Of a stretch of 64,000 nucleotides of DNA, positions 9,303 through 20,904 are shown piece by piece. A program made the position numbers and the translations under genes. The stretch is from Periplaneta americana (taxonomy: Eukaryota > Arthropoda > Insecta > Blattodea > Blattidae): positions 11,676,300 through 11,740,299 of the forward strand of contig NC_091131.1 of assembly GCF_040183065.1 (NCBI RefSeq), given 5' to 3'. Each line of letters starts with the position of its first letter. The first letter of the stretch is position 1. Under the pieces are notes generated by a model. That model was given only the letters and a program-made list of their open reading frames with translations. It made no database searches and had not been told where the DNA came from.

Positions 9303-10195
9303 AGGCTGGTTCATAATAAACCGGGAACGAGAACCAGAATGAAAACGAGAAGCAGAGGACGTGAATATGAAAATTTTTGATTCACAATAAACCGAGAACG
9401 TAGACGACTATGCATATTGATATGTATCTCAATAACGATATATAAAGTCGATATTACGCATTCTGATGTTATTTGTGTATAATTGACCAATGGCGTTCTC
9501 TCATGAGTACAAGGCAGTCAAGATAAACACAGGTTAACCAACTTAGAAATTTCAACTGAAACATTTCATTAGTTACGGTACTATAAATATGCCCATGCAT
9601 CTTTATTATCACAACCTATTTTAAGTCTACCATAACGTAAAATAATCAGAGAAGAAACATTTGTAATAGAACAAAAATGAACACAACAGTAATTATTGAA
9701 TTGAAGCATGAATATGTAGTGTGTAATACAACCAATAGAGTAATAAAATATGATTCACTTACGATCGGTGTTCAAAGATGCAGCTATTGAAAGCCACGTA
9801 TTCTCCTTCATTTTCTCATCTTTATACGAGGCGCGCCGCTTATCGTAAACGTGAGGATTTTCCTCATCACTCAATATTAGAATCTCATCAAATAAAACTT
9901 GCTCCATGATGCACAGCACAGAACAAAATAATGAATAGGTTATGTCACGGTCTTCTTGCTACAAAATATACGACGACAAAATAGCTTTTAGATGGCAATA
10001 GAATGAATCTAGTGGGCTGTGATCGGAAACGTGAACGCCAAAGTTGAAACTTGGCCAACTCTCCGTTCCCGATCCCGGGCTCTGGCAAGCTTTTCGTTAA
10101 TTGTGAATGCTCACGTTTAAATGTATACATTTCAGCAGTTTTACCGTTTTCGTTTTCGTTCAGATTCTCGTTTCCGGTTTATTGTGAACCAGCCT
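9303..10195. mobile_element. PIF/Harbinger-like DNA transposon with MADF exon
   Basis: Terminal inverted repeats AGGCTGGTTCATAATAAACC (left) and AGGCTGGTTCACAATAAACC (right, reverse strand) are flanked by TAA (9300-9302 and 10196-10198). A 3-bp TAA/TTA duplication plus a MADF/Myb-like accessory gene is the pattern of PIF/Harbinger elements. No transposase is present in this 893-bp copy. Confidence 0.8.
9763..9907 (-). CDS. MADF-domain exon of a Harbinger-like element
   Basis: Reading on the reverse strand from ATG at 9907, the frame encodes MEQVLFDEILILSDEENP, then HVYDKRRASYKDEKMKENTW and LSIAASLNTDR. The pattern P-x-Y-D-K-x7-K-D-x-x-x-K-E-x-x-W is that of a MADF DNA-binding domain (Adf-1 type). 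A consensus donor GTAAGT follows at 9762, so this is probably a first coding exon; without splicing, the frame stops two codons later at 9755. PIF/Harbinger transposons carry a Myb/MADF-like second protein that helps target the transposase. The next exon and the transposase are missing, so the copy is probably inactive. Confidence 0.65.
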
Positions 10196-10214
10196 TAAGT
10201 AATGCGGGAACTTG

Positions 10215-10512
10215 GCTTACATCATTCACTCCAGCATTCTCCTTTAGTGGGAAATGTGCTGAAGCTTGTAGTTCTTTCAGCCGCCATAAAGGCGTTGCAC
10301 TTGGTGCACCATAGGAGGCGAACTACATAACATCGTATGATGAGGATTAATGGTGCATTGGTGGAATGCTGGCAGGGGAAATGGGAGTACCTTGGAAAAC
10401 CTACTACCAAACACAGTCTTTGTCCATCACAAATTCTAGTTGGACCTGGCGGGTTTCGAACCTGGGTTACCTGATGCTCTAGCCATTTGGCTAATGGTGT
10501 GTCCAGTTTGTA
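10215..10512 (-). mobile_element. tRNA-derived SINE (family 1, reverse strand)
   Basis: On the reverse strand the head contains GCCAAATGGCTAGAGCATC (A-box-like) and GGTTCGAAACCC (B box), followed by a non-tRNA body. Pol III-type SINE head and the absence of an intact cloverleaf exclude a functional tRNA. Confidence 0.7.
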
Positions 10513-10532
10513 AACATACAAGCCATGTCCCC

Positions 10533-11245
10533 AGCAAATAGGGATTATAAAGAATGGACACTTCGCGTCGGTACCTTTGATGTAGCCGGACTGATTTCAG
10601 TGACCTTCAAGCCAGCTAGAGCATGAGATTCTGCTTTCTCCCTAGAGTTGGCGCTGACATCACACCAGCAGTCGACACAGTGGAAATATAACACATATAA
10701 TTAATACATCTAGGTACATTATGTACTCAAAATAAATTGGATCCATAAAATAATAAATCCATCATTAACTGTAATGTCTAGACTCTAGAGTTCCTTTATA
10801 ATGAGAGTTGAGACGTTGACCCCAACAACAATTAAAATATGTAATGATTTAATAGCACTGAAAATGGAAAAAGAAAACTCTTATGAGAAGTAAAACCATA
10901 TACCTATATTATATTATATAGAAATATTAAACGAATTTGATACTTAATTTTATGATGTATTGTACATCTGAAATATAAAAAATTATTATTATAACTAGTT
11001 CGTCACTGAGAAATAAGGAAAAGCTGTTAACTTGAATTTATTTGAAGCAAAGTGTTACTGGATTATGCAATAAGGTAGGCGATGTTTGAATCCTATGTCT
11101 CAACTCTATTCTCAATTATTATCTTAGCCTATGCTCGATTACACTAACCTCTAGCGCTTGAAAGTGGAACTAAACGCTGGTGCACAGAGAAACAAAACAC
11201 AGGAAAATTCGCTCAGTGTCCATTCTTTATGATCCTTATTCGCTG
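10533..11245. mobile_element. non-autonomous hAT-like element
   Basis: The left terminus CAGCAAATAGGGATTATAAA and the reverse-strand right terminus CAGCGAATAAGGATCATAAA both continue GAATGGACACT. The flanks share ATGTCCCC (10525-10532 and 11246-11253), an 8-bp duplication whose last base overlaps the first C of the left terminus. 8-bp duplications and CAG...CTG ends fit hAT. No transposase is seen. Confidence 0.78.
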
Positions 11246-11253
11246 ATGTCCCC

Positions 11254-11704
11254 ACTCCTTTCAGATGTCATTCCTGTCATTCAGTAATTCACTTTGGTTC
11301 TGTTAACAGTCTTAACCACCACCTTCAAATCAGCATGTGGTTTACAAAATGCATTCTCCATTATTAGATTTCGGAGTCTTGTGGGCCAGTCTTAAAAACC
11401 TTCCTAATGGACACTACATTCATTCTAGTATACTCAGTACCATTCTTAACTTTTAATTCATATAAATCCGGGTTACAGTTATGATTAGGGACCAGATTTT
11501 TATTTATTAAAAGTGAAAAATGACACCCAGTATACCTGAGTGGATGTGATATTGATTAGAACCGTTTTGAAACCTTGTTCGCAAAACTCTGAAATCTAAC
11601 AAAGGAGAGCTGAAGGACAAAGACTGGAGAAGGCAGCTAGTGAAGCTCACTTGTTAATTTGTAACTTAATAGTTCAGTCTGTTCTATTGAACTTGTTTAA
11701 AGAG
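11254..11704. other. intergenic sequence, nothing recognised
   Basis: AT-rich with no open frame above background and no terminal repeats identified. Confidence 0.5.
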
Positions 11705-11841
11705 TTGTTGTTTGTTGTTTTCTAATGCCAGGCGTTTGACAATAAAGTCATTTGACCTCTTGCACTCCAATATTTTTCAAAGGTATTATCATGGTCAGCC
11801 ACTGAATCACAGATTTTGAGGTGTTCAGAATCCATTTCTTG
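11705..11841 (-). pseudogene. antisense LINE 3' fragment, sister of 618-905
   Basis: The reverse complement closely matches 700-835, from the QEMDSEHLKIC segment through the stop and the AACAACAGCAAC stretch after it. It is a fragment only. Confidence 0.8.
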
Positions 11842-12160
11842 TTGTTTAAAGAGTGAGAATCACCCATTACAACAGTGCCACAAGTCTGGTCATGGAAACT
11901 GGAGCCAATTACAGTGAATGACATGAACTTGGTCAGTTACACAGCGAACACAAAGTTTGTGCCACACACTACTGTTGGCTACTACTTTCAAACAGTGGCA
12001 TTATTTATTGTTTGCTCGTTTATAATTAGTTGGAATAGGTATTAACTTTTAGTACATATAATCCGGTCTCTGAGTGTGATAAATGTAGAATTTAAAACTT
12101 TAATTATCTTACTTCTTGTTACGGGTTTCCTGCCCTGGGGAGCTGCTTTCACAGTGTTCT
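11842..12160. other. intergenic sequence, nothing recognised
   Basis: No gene, repeat terminus or RNA signal could be supported. Confidence 0.45.
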
Positions 12161-12164
12161 TATA

Positions 12165-12984
12165 CAGGATGTTAAGAAAAGGATCTAATATTTTAAGGGG
12201 ACACTCAACTTAAAAATTGGAGAAAAAGTGTCATTTTGTGTATCAGTTTTACAATATTATCTTTTTGAAGCTATTTATGATTTTTTAATCATTAAAAAAT
12301 TTAAAATTTAATTTCACAGAAATATAAAATTAAATTTTTACACTAATTTACGTGACAGAACTAAATCACTACACAGAATTCTTCCCCTCTTCATTGAGAA
12401 GGCACAGTCAAATGCACAAAGCCAAAAAATAAAAAAATGATAATTAAAAATGATATTTCAATTAATGATTGATTAAAAATTGAAATATTTTTTTATTTTG
12501 AAAAGTATTGGATCTAATGAGCTGAGATTTTGCATGTTACTTTCCATGTGTATATTAAACTTTTTCTACAAATTTGAAAAAGATTGGTCAAATAGGAAAA
12601 AAGTTCCGAAATATGGTTGAGTGTCCCCTTAAGAAAAGGTGGTTTTCATGAAACAAGAAAAAAATTTCTAATAAACATGAGTTGTAAAACTAATATGTTT
12701 GAAGAAAAAAGTACTGTGAATTTTGTATTGTAACAACAGCGTATCTTCTGATGTGAGCTCTTTGCTCGTTTATTTCTGTTACTCTTTTGTTTACTGCACT
12801 GCAATAAGAAATGAGCAAAGAGCTCGCTTTAGAAGATATGCTGTTGTTACAATATCAATTTCACAGTACGTCTTGTTTCTTAAAAAATATTAATTTAGGG
12901 CCCATGTTTATTAGACTTTTTTTTTTTTGTTTTGATTAATACTAGTCTTCTCAAAATATTAGACCCTGTTTTTTTAACACCTTG
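12165..12984. mobile_element. TA-flanked fold-back MITE interrupted by a TTAA element
   Basis: The ends CAGGATGTTAAGAAAAGGAT and CAAGGTGTTAAAAAAACAGG (reverse strand) sit in TA at 12163-12164 and 12985-12986. The interior is itself palindromic: ATTGTAACAACAGCGTATCT (about 12727) pairs with the segment near 12837-12856. The copy at 5477-6022 is related. A smaller element is inserted near its left end. Confidence 0.75.
12197..12628. mobile_element. piggyBac-like MITE (TTAA-flanked)
   Basis: TTAA at 12193-12196 and 12629-12632 bounds a 432-bp element with inverted ends GGGGACACTCAAC. TTAA target duplication is the hallmark of piggyBac-type transposition. Non-coding. Confidence 0.82.
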
Positions 12985-12989
12985 TATAT

Positions 12990-13246
12990 GTTATAGGTTA
13001 TGGACCGGAATTTGTAATTTGTTATAGTTTCTTGGGGGCCCTGACTTATTTGATCGAACAAGTGTTTTCAGTTTATCTCTTGTCGGATGAGGTGCATCAC
13101 ACCATAGAAGTATTGCCTCTTGTGGGCACGAGAACTCACTTTGTTGATGGAGAGGGGAGCTTAAGCTTGGAATATCATCTCACTTTTGATATATTTAATA
13201 ATAATAATAATAATATATAATAATAGACACGTAGTAAAAGATTATT
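12990..13246. other. AT-rich spacer with short AAT repeat
   Basis: A single short open frame (13032-13220) has no recognisable motif and ends in a poly-Asn run from the AAT microsatellite near 13197-13225; it is not treated as a gene. Confidence 0.5.
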
Positions 13247-13725
13247 ATTGAAATGTTGTTGTGTTGTTGTTATCTAATGCTGGGCTTTGGCAACGAAGCC
13301 ATTAACGCTCTTGCTCTCCAATATTTCTCTGTGGTGAATCCATCAGGTAGAACTTCACAGGTTTGTAAATGATCTTCAGTCATTTCTTGTTCTTCTTTGT
13401 GGCATAGAAGACAATTTGGATTCGTGTAAATTCCTATTTTATGCAAGTGTTTGGCCAAATAATCGTGTTCCGTAAGCAATCTGAATTTTGCTACTGCAGT
13501 TTTACGTGGGATTTCTGGAATAATTTCTAGTTTTTTTATTAAAATGCTCCATTTTTTTATCTTTGGCTTTGTTACATAGTGTTTGGTTTTGCTTGATTTT
13601 ATATTTGTTTTTAATTAGTCTTTTCATGGGTGTAAAAAGTGGGCTTGTATTTGTATTCTGAATTAAATTGGATCCTTTTCTGGCAAGAAAATCAGCAGTT
13701 TTATTTCCATATTATTGAAATTTAT
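13247..13725 (-). pseudogene. RNase H-type LINE fragment (RNase H end and zinc knuckle)
   Basis: The reverse strand reads YGNKTADFLARKGSNLIQN (end of an RNase H domain), then after frameshifts YLAKHLHKIGIYTNPNCLLC and the H...C remainder of the zinc-knuckle-like motif. The order is that of the intact-looking copy at 14470-15090. Several stops show it is dead. Confidence 0.8.
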
Positions 13726-14395
13726 CAAAATTACTAGTTAGTCTGAATCCATTAGAAATGTAAAGATAATTTTATTACTCAGAACTTTATCATTTATAAA
13801 GTAAAATTATTTAGATATTTAAATATAATCACTATTTAACGTATTAAGATAAAATCGTTTCATTAAACTAACCCTTGCAATAATTTTTTTTGCTTTACAC
13901 TTACCTCATTCCAGGTCATTCGTATGTTCTGTCTCTTTCAGTAGAGACTTCATGTTTTTGAACCAAGATGTATTAGGGCTGAATACTCACAGCATTTCTC
14001 ACATCTCCATTCCATCTTGACTTCGCCTTCTCTGTGATTGGTGTATAAATATATCCTTCCCAAATCAGCTTCGGCTTGCCTCTTTCGGGTGTTGTGAACT
14101 TGGTCATTTCATTTCTAAATTTGTGAAGAGCATTTAAAAACTCTTAAAATTTTTACTTCAGTGACTAAATTAACTCTAAATAAAACTGTCAATTCCTAGC
14201 AACGAAACAGTGCAGTTCAGACATTGTTAACCTTGATCGTATCATTTCTAAATATGTGAAGAAACTATCAACTCCTAGCAACGAAACCGATAGACTTGAA
14301 ACCATGGCCTGCTACGTTTTCTAACAACAAATTTCATTCGTCCCAATTAGGACGTAATATTGCAATACCAACTGACCGAGATAAATTTAAAATGT
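13726..14395. other. intergenic AT-rich sequence, nothing recognised
   Basis: Contains two short direct repeats of AACTCCTAGCAACGAAAC-like sequence (about 14190-14210 and 14268-14290) but no gene. Confidence 0.45.
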
Positions 14396-14469
14396 GGTAC
14401 AAATTGTGTGGGACGATTTTGTGATCAGGTATATATTATTATTGTATTATTATTATTATATTATACATG

Positions 14470-15190
14470 CTGCCTTAAATCAACTTTTATTCCATATGAA
14501 TAAATTCACAAACGCCGTCATCCTCTCGGACTCAAAAGCAGCCATTTTGTCAATAAATAAAACTGATCACTCCTACACAGAACAAATCAATAATTGTCAA
14601 AAAATACTTGCAACTTTAAAAGAACGTGGCAAAACAGTTGTGTTACAATGGATCCCAGGACATTGTAATCTACATGGAAATGAACAGGCTGACATATTAG
14701 CTAAGAAGGGTGCCAATCTCAAAATAAACCCACGGAAACCTTTGTCATTTAGCTCAGTAAAACAATATATCAAGCAACTACAAAGAAATAATCACCAACA
14801 AGAACTGGACATAAACATTTCGCAACAACGTAGGAAATTACTGAAGGATATACCTCCTGAACCCAGAAGACTGGCAGTTGCAAGCTTTCGTCTTAACACT
14901 GAACATGACATCCTGGGTAAACACCTCAATCGTCTTGGCATCCTTCCATCAGCATCCTGCATTTTGTGCCATCAACAGGAAGACATGGATAGACAACATC
15001 TTGCAAAATGCCCTGCTCTGAAATCCTCCAAGGAAGTCGACCGCTACTGGGAAGCCAGAGCCCGAATGTTTTTAATTACTTAATCCGTAGTTTTGTTCAC
15101 CACTTTCTTGTTTTTCGCTCAGTCAATGATAGTAAATATCATGTATTAGCCATTAGACAAATAAATAAATATATTATTATTGTACAAATT
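14470..15190 (+). pseudogene. LINE 3' end: RNase H domain plus zinc-knuckle tail
   Basis: An open frame to 15083 encodes an RNase H domain with AVILSDSKAAILSI (second acidic motif) and the QWIPGHCNLHGNEQADILAK block containing the His and final Asp. It continues with CILCHQQEDMDRQHLAKC, the C-x2-C-x7-8-H-x4-C knuckle that ends I-type LINE ORF2 proteins. The EN and RT domains and the first RNase H acidic motif are missing, so the copy is strongly 5' truncated although the remaining frame is intact, suggesting a fairly recent insertion. It ends near an AATAAATA/ATT tail. Flanking sequence GTACAAATT...GGGACGA occurs on both sides (14398 and 15181) and may be a degraded target duplication. Confidence 0.88.
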
Positions 15191-15464
15191 AGTTGGGACG
15201 AATATTCAAGATAGCATTTTTGATATTGTCCCATTACTCTAAATTCTACTTCATGAGAAATATTTGACTTACAACTCTAGCTAGTTTCATACCTAATCTT
15301 AGTGATAAAGAGACAGCCAACTTCTGAACTTTTGGATGCCTAAAATACACTTTTTCTTTGCTCTATTCCCTACAAAATTAAAAACAAACCTTAAAATTCG
15401 TTAGCAAATTGCTGAAAATTAAAAAAGGAAACGGCATTCATTCATATTTTTTTATTTAAATTAA

Positions 15465-15960
15465 ATTTGGGGACGATGTGATATTGCAAGATTCTGAGAG
15501 GAAACTGCAAAAAGCAGTGTGTTATTTTAATTATATGTGTAAGAATTTTAATTTAAAAATTGCAGAAAACAAGACAAAATTTATAATTTCGTGGCAAGTA
15601 TCCTGTAAGAAAAAAAAAATAACCATAGAAAATACGATATTAGAATAAGTGTTACACTTTAGCTATCTAAGTTGTGATAATCCTATCAGAAGGACGAAGA
15701 TATAAGTGAGACACTTCAAAGATACCAATCAGCAAATGGAGTCATTAGAAAAACACTGAAGAGGCAATGAAAACCAAAGATCCTGTTATGTTTCTGTGAA
15801 CTGCTGTACCCGACGCTCTTGTATGGCAAAGAGTTGTTGACTGTGGGAAGAAAAAAAAATGAAATACAAGCCACTGAAATTAAATTCCTTCAGAATGTGT
15901 ATTGTTGTACAAAAATGGATAAAATAAGAAATTAAAATATAAGAGATTCTCGAAATATTT
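15465..15960 (+). pseudogene. degenerate LINE reverse-transcriptase fragment, part 1
   Basis: The + strand reads LQDSERKLQKAVCYF, NYMCKNFNLKIAENKTKFII, then after frameshifts an LYGKELLT-like segment and EIKFLQNVYCCTKMDKIRN. These correspond to the RT thumb and C-terminal region of the family seen on the reverse strand at 33291-34240. Continuation is found at 16615 after an insertion. Confidence 0.75.
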
Positions 15961-16614
15961 TTTATGCTCGACCATGCCGAAATGTAGTAATTATACACCT
16001 GGTAGCAGCCCTTTAATGGACCTCATTAAAGTACACCTATTCATTAAAGTTCAGGTGTTCCACCAATCAGAAAATACCATTGTAGCAATATGAAAGCGCA
16101 AGTATCAATTATTCTCGGATATGCAATCGAAAGACAACTAGCGCGAGATTAGACAAAGTAAAAATAGCGGACACTAGTGATAACGAGCTGCAACTTACAA
16201 CGCCGGAAATTTCGGCAAAATAATATTCAAATAAATTCAATTTGTCATCTCGTTTTTCAATGTCTAAATCAATTTCCAGGTTATATCAAGATTATTGTTC
16301 ATTTTACTCTCTAGATTAAATCCAGGTCAATGACATTTGTTTCTCGGAAAAAATCAATACTTTCGCGTCTGCGCACATCTCACAATTTACGAGATATTGC
16401 ACAAGGTCAGTTCCGCTCCTCAGTCAGATAAGAATAACATGAATACTTATGAATAATTTCAAGTTAGAAATATGGTCGATCATAAAAAGTCGTATGAAAC
16501 TTGACTATAATGGTAATTAAGACTCTCGTATGAAAATTATGAAACTCGCTTGCGCTCATTTCATAAACATACTCGCGTCTTAATTACTACCATTATAGGC
16601 TCGTTGCATAATGT
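15961..16614. mobile_element. unclassified insertion inside the LINE fragment
   Basis: The LINE frame breaks after NIRDSRNIF and resumes at 16615 with SINYQIKENRLKWKQHV, so about 650 bp was inserted. The ends TTATGCTCGA and, reverse strand, TTATGCAACGAG are similar. Near the right end a strong hairpin pairs 16504-16543 with 16560-16598 (arm CTATAATGGTAATTAAGAC). No protein is encoded; probably a non-autonomous DNA transposon. Confidence 0.6.
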
Positions 16615-16803
16615 ACTATTTCTATAAATTATCAAATTAAAGAAAACAGACTAAAATGGAAACAACATGTTGATCAAATGGAGGAAGGTAGATTGCTTAA
16701 GAAATTCTTTTATACAAACCAAGAAGGAGAAGTAATGTTGGTAGACCGGTTAGAAGATGGAGTAATGCCGAAACAGGCTGTTAAGCCTATTCTTGAAATA
16801 ATA

Positions 16804-16835
<32 letters not shown>
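16615..16835 (+). pseudogene. degenerate LINE fragment, part 2, with (GAT)n tail
   Basis: Encodes NRLKWKQHVDQMEEGRLLKK and a shifted GRP-type C-terminus, then ends in AATAATAATGATGATGATG. It completes the fragment at 15465-15960. GAT-type tails recur in the related copy at 33291. Confidence 0.75.
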
Positions 16836-16839
16836 ATTA

Positions 16840-19800
16840 AATTAAACAAAATTACTAAAAAATAAGGCAATATAATACTAGCAATAAGCAAAATTATACA
16901 GTCACTTTCATAGAATGCTGTGTTGTTTATATACCAGAGTGAAAGTGATTGATGATCCACACAAGTCATTCACTGGAACGTAAGAATTTTTTATATTTAA
17001 TTTTAAAATATTAAAAAAAGTTACAAAAATAACATTTTTAATAGTCAGTGTGCTGATATTTAAACAGTGATAAAGTACTAACAATAACTAACATTGCTCC
17101 TAGCGTCTAATGCTTTTTCTAAGTTGTTTAAGGTTTTTCATCTTGCACAAAACACGCACCTCCTTGAATATTGTAATTCATTGAGTTGAATTCACTTCTT
17201 AAAAGGTCAAGCTTAGCAAGGGAGTGCAGTATTGATATTTAGTGATTACAGAAGTATTTATTGAACATATTTGTATACTAACTCTTTGAAGGCAAGCCTC
17301 TTGCCATCTTCTGCTTTCAGCATACACAAGTCACAATTAGAAGGGAACGTTTAATGTAAGTGCAATTGTGTGCTTGAGGTTTTTTTGTCATCTCTTAGGA
17401 ATATGAAGGAAGATGTTTCTTTATTACAAAACTATTTCCTACTATTACGGACAGGGTATCTTTTTTATGAGCCTTTTATTTAAATTAAGGTTGACTAACT
17501 GTTTAGAATTACTTCTTCTCTAGTGAACATTTAGATGTAGGTTAGGAATTTCGAGTTCTGTCGAAAATTATGTTAATGAATATTATTTAATAGAGGGTAG
17601 AATTGTTTTATGCAACATTGTAAACGTAACTTAATCTTGAATTTAATGAAATATTGATCATATGCTTACAAACAGAATACAGATAAAATAATGCAGATTA
17701 ATCTCTCTTGAAAGGCAGACATATTTTGATCTCTAATTGTTTTGTTTTTGTTAGCTTCTGAGCGTCAAGATGAAATCAAAGATAATATAAAGAAAGTCAG
17801 TTCTTTCATAGCTTCAAATGCATGTATATTAATATTTTCATGTATAATTACCATTTGAAGACCTTGTGACCATGCTGCAGTGTTTCACTTAACTACTGTT
17901 GCATGGTTTGTATTTATATGAGGGAAAATTACACTAAGCAGGAGTTAAAAGTGATTTATTTATGGGAACTGATGGGTGTCAGTGTTCAGTAATAGCTTTA
18001 GGTATTTGCGATACTTTTTATTATTAATTTAGAAGATTTCGCTGATGTGTACACCAAAGAAATACAACGCATTTTATTTGTGCTAAAAGTGCCATCAATA
18101 TTTAAAGAATGTTGCAGCTAAAGTTAATAATTGAAAGTGAAATACAGGGTAACTTTTAATGAGATGCAGCTACGATTTAATTCTGATGTATACATATTTA
18201 TTCACATATAAGAAAATTCTTTCTTATTACTGACTGAGAATATTTGGACAGATTTTTTTTTTTAAATTGATATTATAAATATGAACTTAATTGTATTGTA
18301 TTATCTTCAGCATGTCGTTTAATTTTTGCATACAGCGTTTGTGTACCGGTACTTAAGTTCTAAATATTTTGTTTTATTTTTGAAGGGATTTCATGAAAAT
18401 GTAATATATTTTACATCATATCAGATCACATGAAATTCTTTTTAGAAATCTTTGATCTGTAAGTAATTGTTTTCAACATCTGTCACTTTAAATTAATAAT
18501 CAGATTGAATTGTCCTTTTCACATATGTGCTTATAAGTTGTTTTAAACGTAATATGTGTAAGGTAAACTCGGTTATGAAGCAGGATTAAAGTGTTATGTG
18601 ATAATTTATGTAAAAAAAATCTTAATAAAATAGATTTATTTTGTTTGTTATTTAATGGCAATTATGTGAGATGTTACTGGACACTTTTGTGTATTTTTAT
18701 TTGAAGTTAATTGTTAAGAAAAGCTTTGTTATGTTTCTAGGTAGTTGTGATTGTTTGTATTAGTGACGTTGTTATATTTATTCTCTGAGTTATGTTATTG
18801 TTACATTCCAGTGTATGTTAATTATGCCATACCAAAGAATTATAATGTAATTTGTATATTCACTCGTGTAATGTGTGAATTATAAACATACGAATTTTGC
18901 TAAATATTGTGTTGACAACCATCACTCTTAGTAATGCTCTAAATTAGGCAGGATTTTACTATAGATTAGCATAAAATAAATTCCAAATGCGAGTAATAGC
19001 TGCTCTAAAGATACATTTTTGCTCTATTAAGCAGAGCGTCAGCAATAGGAAGTAATTAAAATATATTCATTAAGGGTGAAGTTTGTTTACTGTAAGAATT
19101 TTATTTAGCTACAGGTTTAATCAGTTCTCTAGTTGAAAAAATTACTAGAACTCCGCTATTTCAGAAGCCTCCAAATTGTTTCGTCAGTCATTTACTGTAT
19201 TATTTATACTGGAATTGTGGAATCCTATATTATTTTTACTGGAACTGTGTTCTGTTACATCTAAATGATCTTTCATAATTTCATATTTAAATTGAAGTAG
19301 GCTGCATAATGCTTTATGACGTACTTAGTAACTTCAGAGTACTTCCTTGTCCTTCTGAAGGCTCCGTTTAGTGTATGTTTACATAATTTGTATTTCATGG
19401 AGCATCATTTTTGCATTGAATTTAATTATGTAATGTAGCATTCTTAGTTACTTGAATGTAAAGCTTGGAAAAGTTCAGTTTAAATGTATATTTAAATTGT
19501 ACATTATACTATCAAATACGTTTTGACGTCTTTTGTTTCACAGACTGCAAGCAGCAGCAGGAAGTGTTTTCTGTGACAGTTTTTCTAATATAAATATTAT
19601 ATGTGTTCACACACATGTATACAACATGTTATTCACTTGTTTTTTTGTTGCCTAGTGATTAGTTACAAGGATGATGTAATGAGGTTATTTGCTCAGTCTT
19701 TATTTATTATATTGCCTGGAGAGATTAGTCGCATGTCAGAGCAGACACAATGGTTTAATGAAACAAAATTAGTTCAGTTTTCATGAGAATGTAATATGCT

Positions 19801-20100
19801 TTAAATAGCATGATTTTTTTTTTTTCAAAAATGTTTAATCTATTAGGGATATTTGTACTGTTTTGAACATTTTTTTACGTTAAATGAATATTCTTCTTAT
19901 TGGAGTAAGTTGTTGATGTTAGGTGTGATACGAGTTGCCTTATGAAGTTATGATTAAGTCAAGTGTATAATCTGTATAAATTGTTTTGTTATTTGTTTTA
20001 TTTTTAATGCAGCTGTTTAACTACTGGTAGTAGTATTAGTGATTTACAGTTCATAGCTCGTTAAAAATGTATGATGAAACTAATTGAAATCACTGTAGTT
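16840..20100. other. long T-rich low-repeat tract, no gene
   Basis: More than 3 kb with no recognisable mobile element, coding frame or RNA gene. The + strand is T-rich and contains scattered AATAAA motifs, a composition often seen in insect 3' UTRs. The short frame 19601-19786 has no motif and is considered chance. Confidence 0.4.
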
Positions 20101-20104
20101 TTTA

Positions 20105-20107
<3 letters not shown>

Positions 20108-20149
<42 letters not shown>

Positions 20150-20166
20150 TGCTACTACTACTACTA
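20108..20166. repeat. (ATT)n/(ACT)n microsatellite
   Basis: About 13 ATT units followed by CTA/ACT units. The poly-Leu and poly-Asn frames through it are artefacts. Confidence 0.95.
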
Positions 20167-20545
20167 TACATCTTTGGCTGTAAGTTTTGTTGCAATTGCT
20201 TAACATTAGCATGCAGACCATTATGTCTTTCTTCCCCTCCGCAAAAGAGTGGCATTGGAGATTGAGGTGCAGTAAGTTTCGTGCTCATATACTAGATTAT
20301 TGCTTATTATTCTGCAAAAAAGTAGTCACAGCAATTACTAAGTCAGCTAAGCACTGACCAAAGCTCTAACTTAATCTGTAGTGATACTTAACACATTGAT
20401 ATAAAATATGATTATACAAGGTGAACCATAAGTAATGTCATTAATTTCGGGGGTTTGTTGTTTGAGATATTTCAAACAAAAAAATTTTAATACAATTTTG
20501 CTCGTTTTTGTTTCGTTTTCTAGATAAAAATTGTTTTATATATGA

Positions 20546-20882
20546 AACGACTGCCTCCGTGGTCTGTTAGTCAGCATGCTGGCTTCCAGATCAGGAGGTC
20601 CCGGGTTCGATTCCCGGGCTCGGCGCTCGGTGAATTTTTCTTGAAGAAGAAGAATTCCCTGGGTGTCTAGAGTCTGGAAATTTGTATGATTGTGAGTGTG
20701 CCGGGTTAATATTAATTAACCAATCATCACAAATACAAAAATACATCAGGACTGTCGCTGGGCAGTAACCTGAACACACGTTTCAGCGTCACATTGTTGA
20801 CAAGTAACTCCATCGGTTAGCACAACCATAAAGCATCTAATAGATGCTATAGAGTTACCAACAACGAAAAAAAAAAAAAAAA
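20546..20882 (+). mobile_element. tRNA-derived SINE (family 2) with poly(A) tail
   Basis: The head TCTGTTAGTCAGCATGCTGG and the B box GGTTCGATTCCC resemble a tRNA, followed by an unrelated body and a run of about 17 A at 20866-20882. It sits inside the left arm of the element at 20417. Confidence 0.82.
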
Positions 20883-20904
20883 CATTTCATAGCGTGTTTT
20901 GGGA

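Noticed and set aside
10051..10314. 87-codon + strand frame and its antisense neighbour
   Set aside because: They cross the right terminus of the Harbinger-like element into a SINE; no motif.
19601..19786. 61-codon frame in the T-rich tract
   Set aside because: Length is within chance expectation and no motif or splice context supports it.
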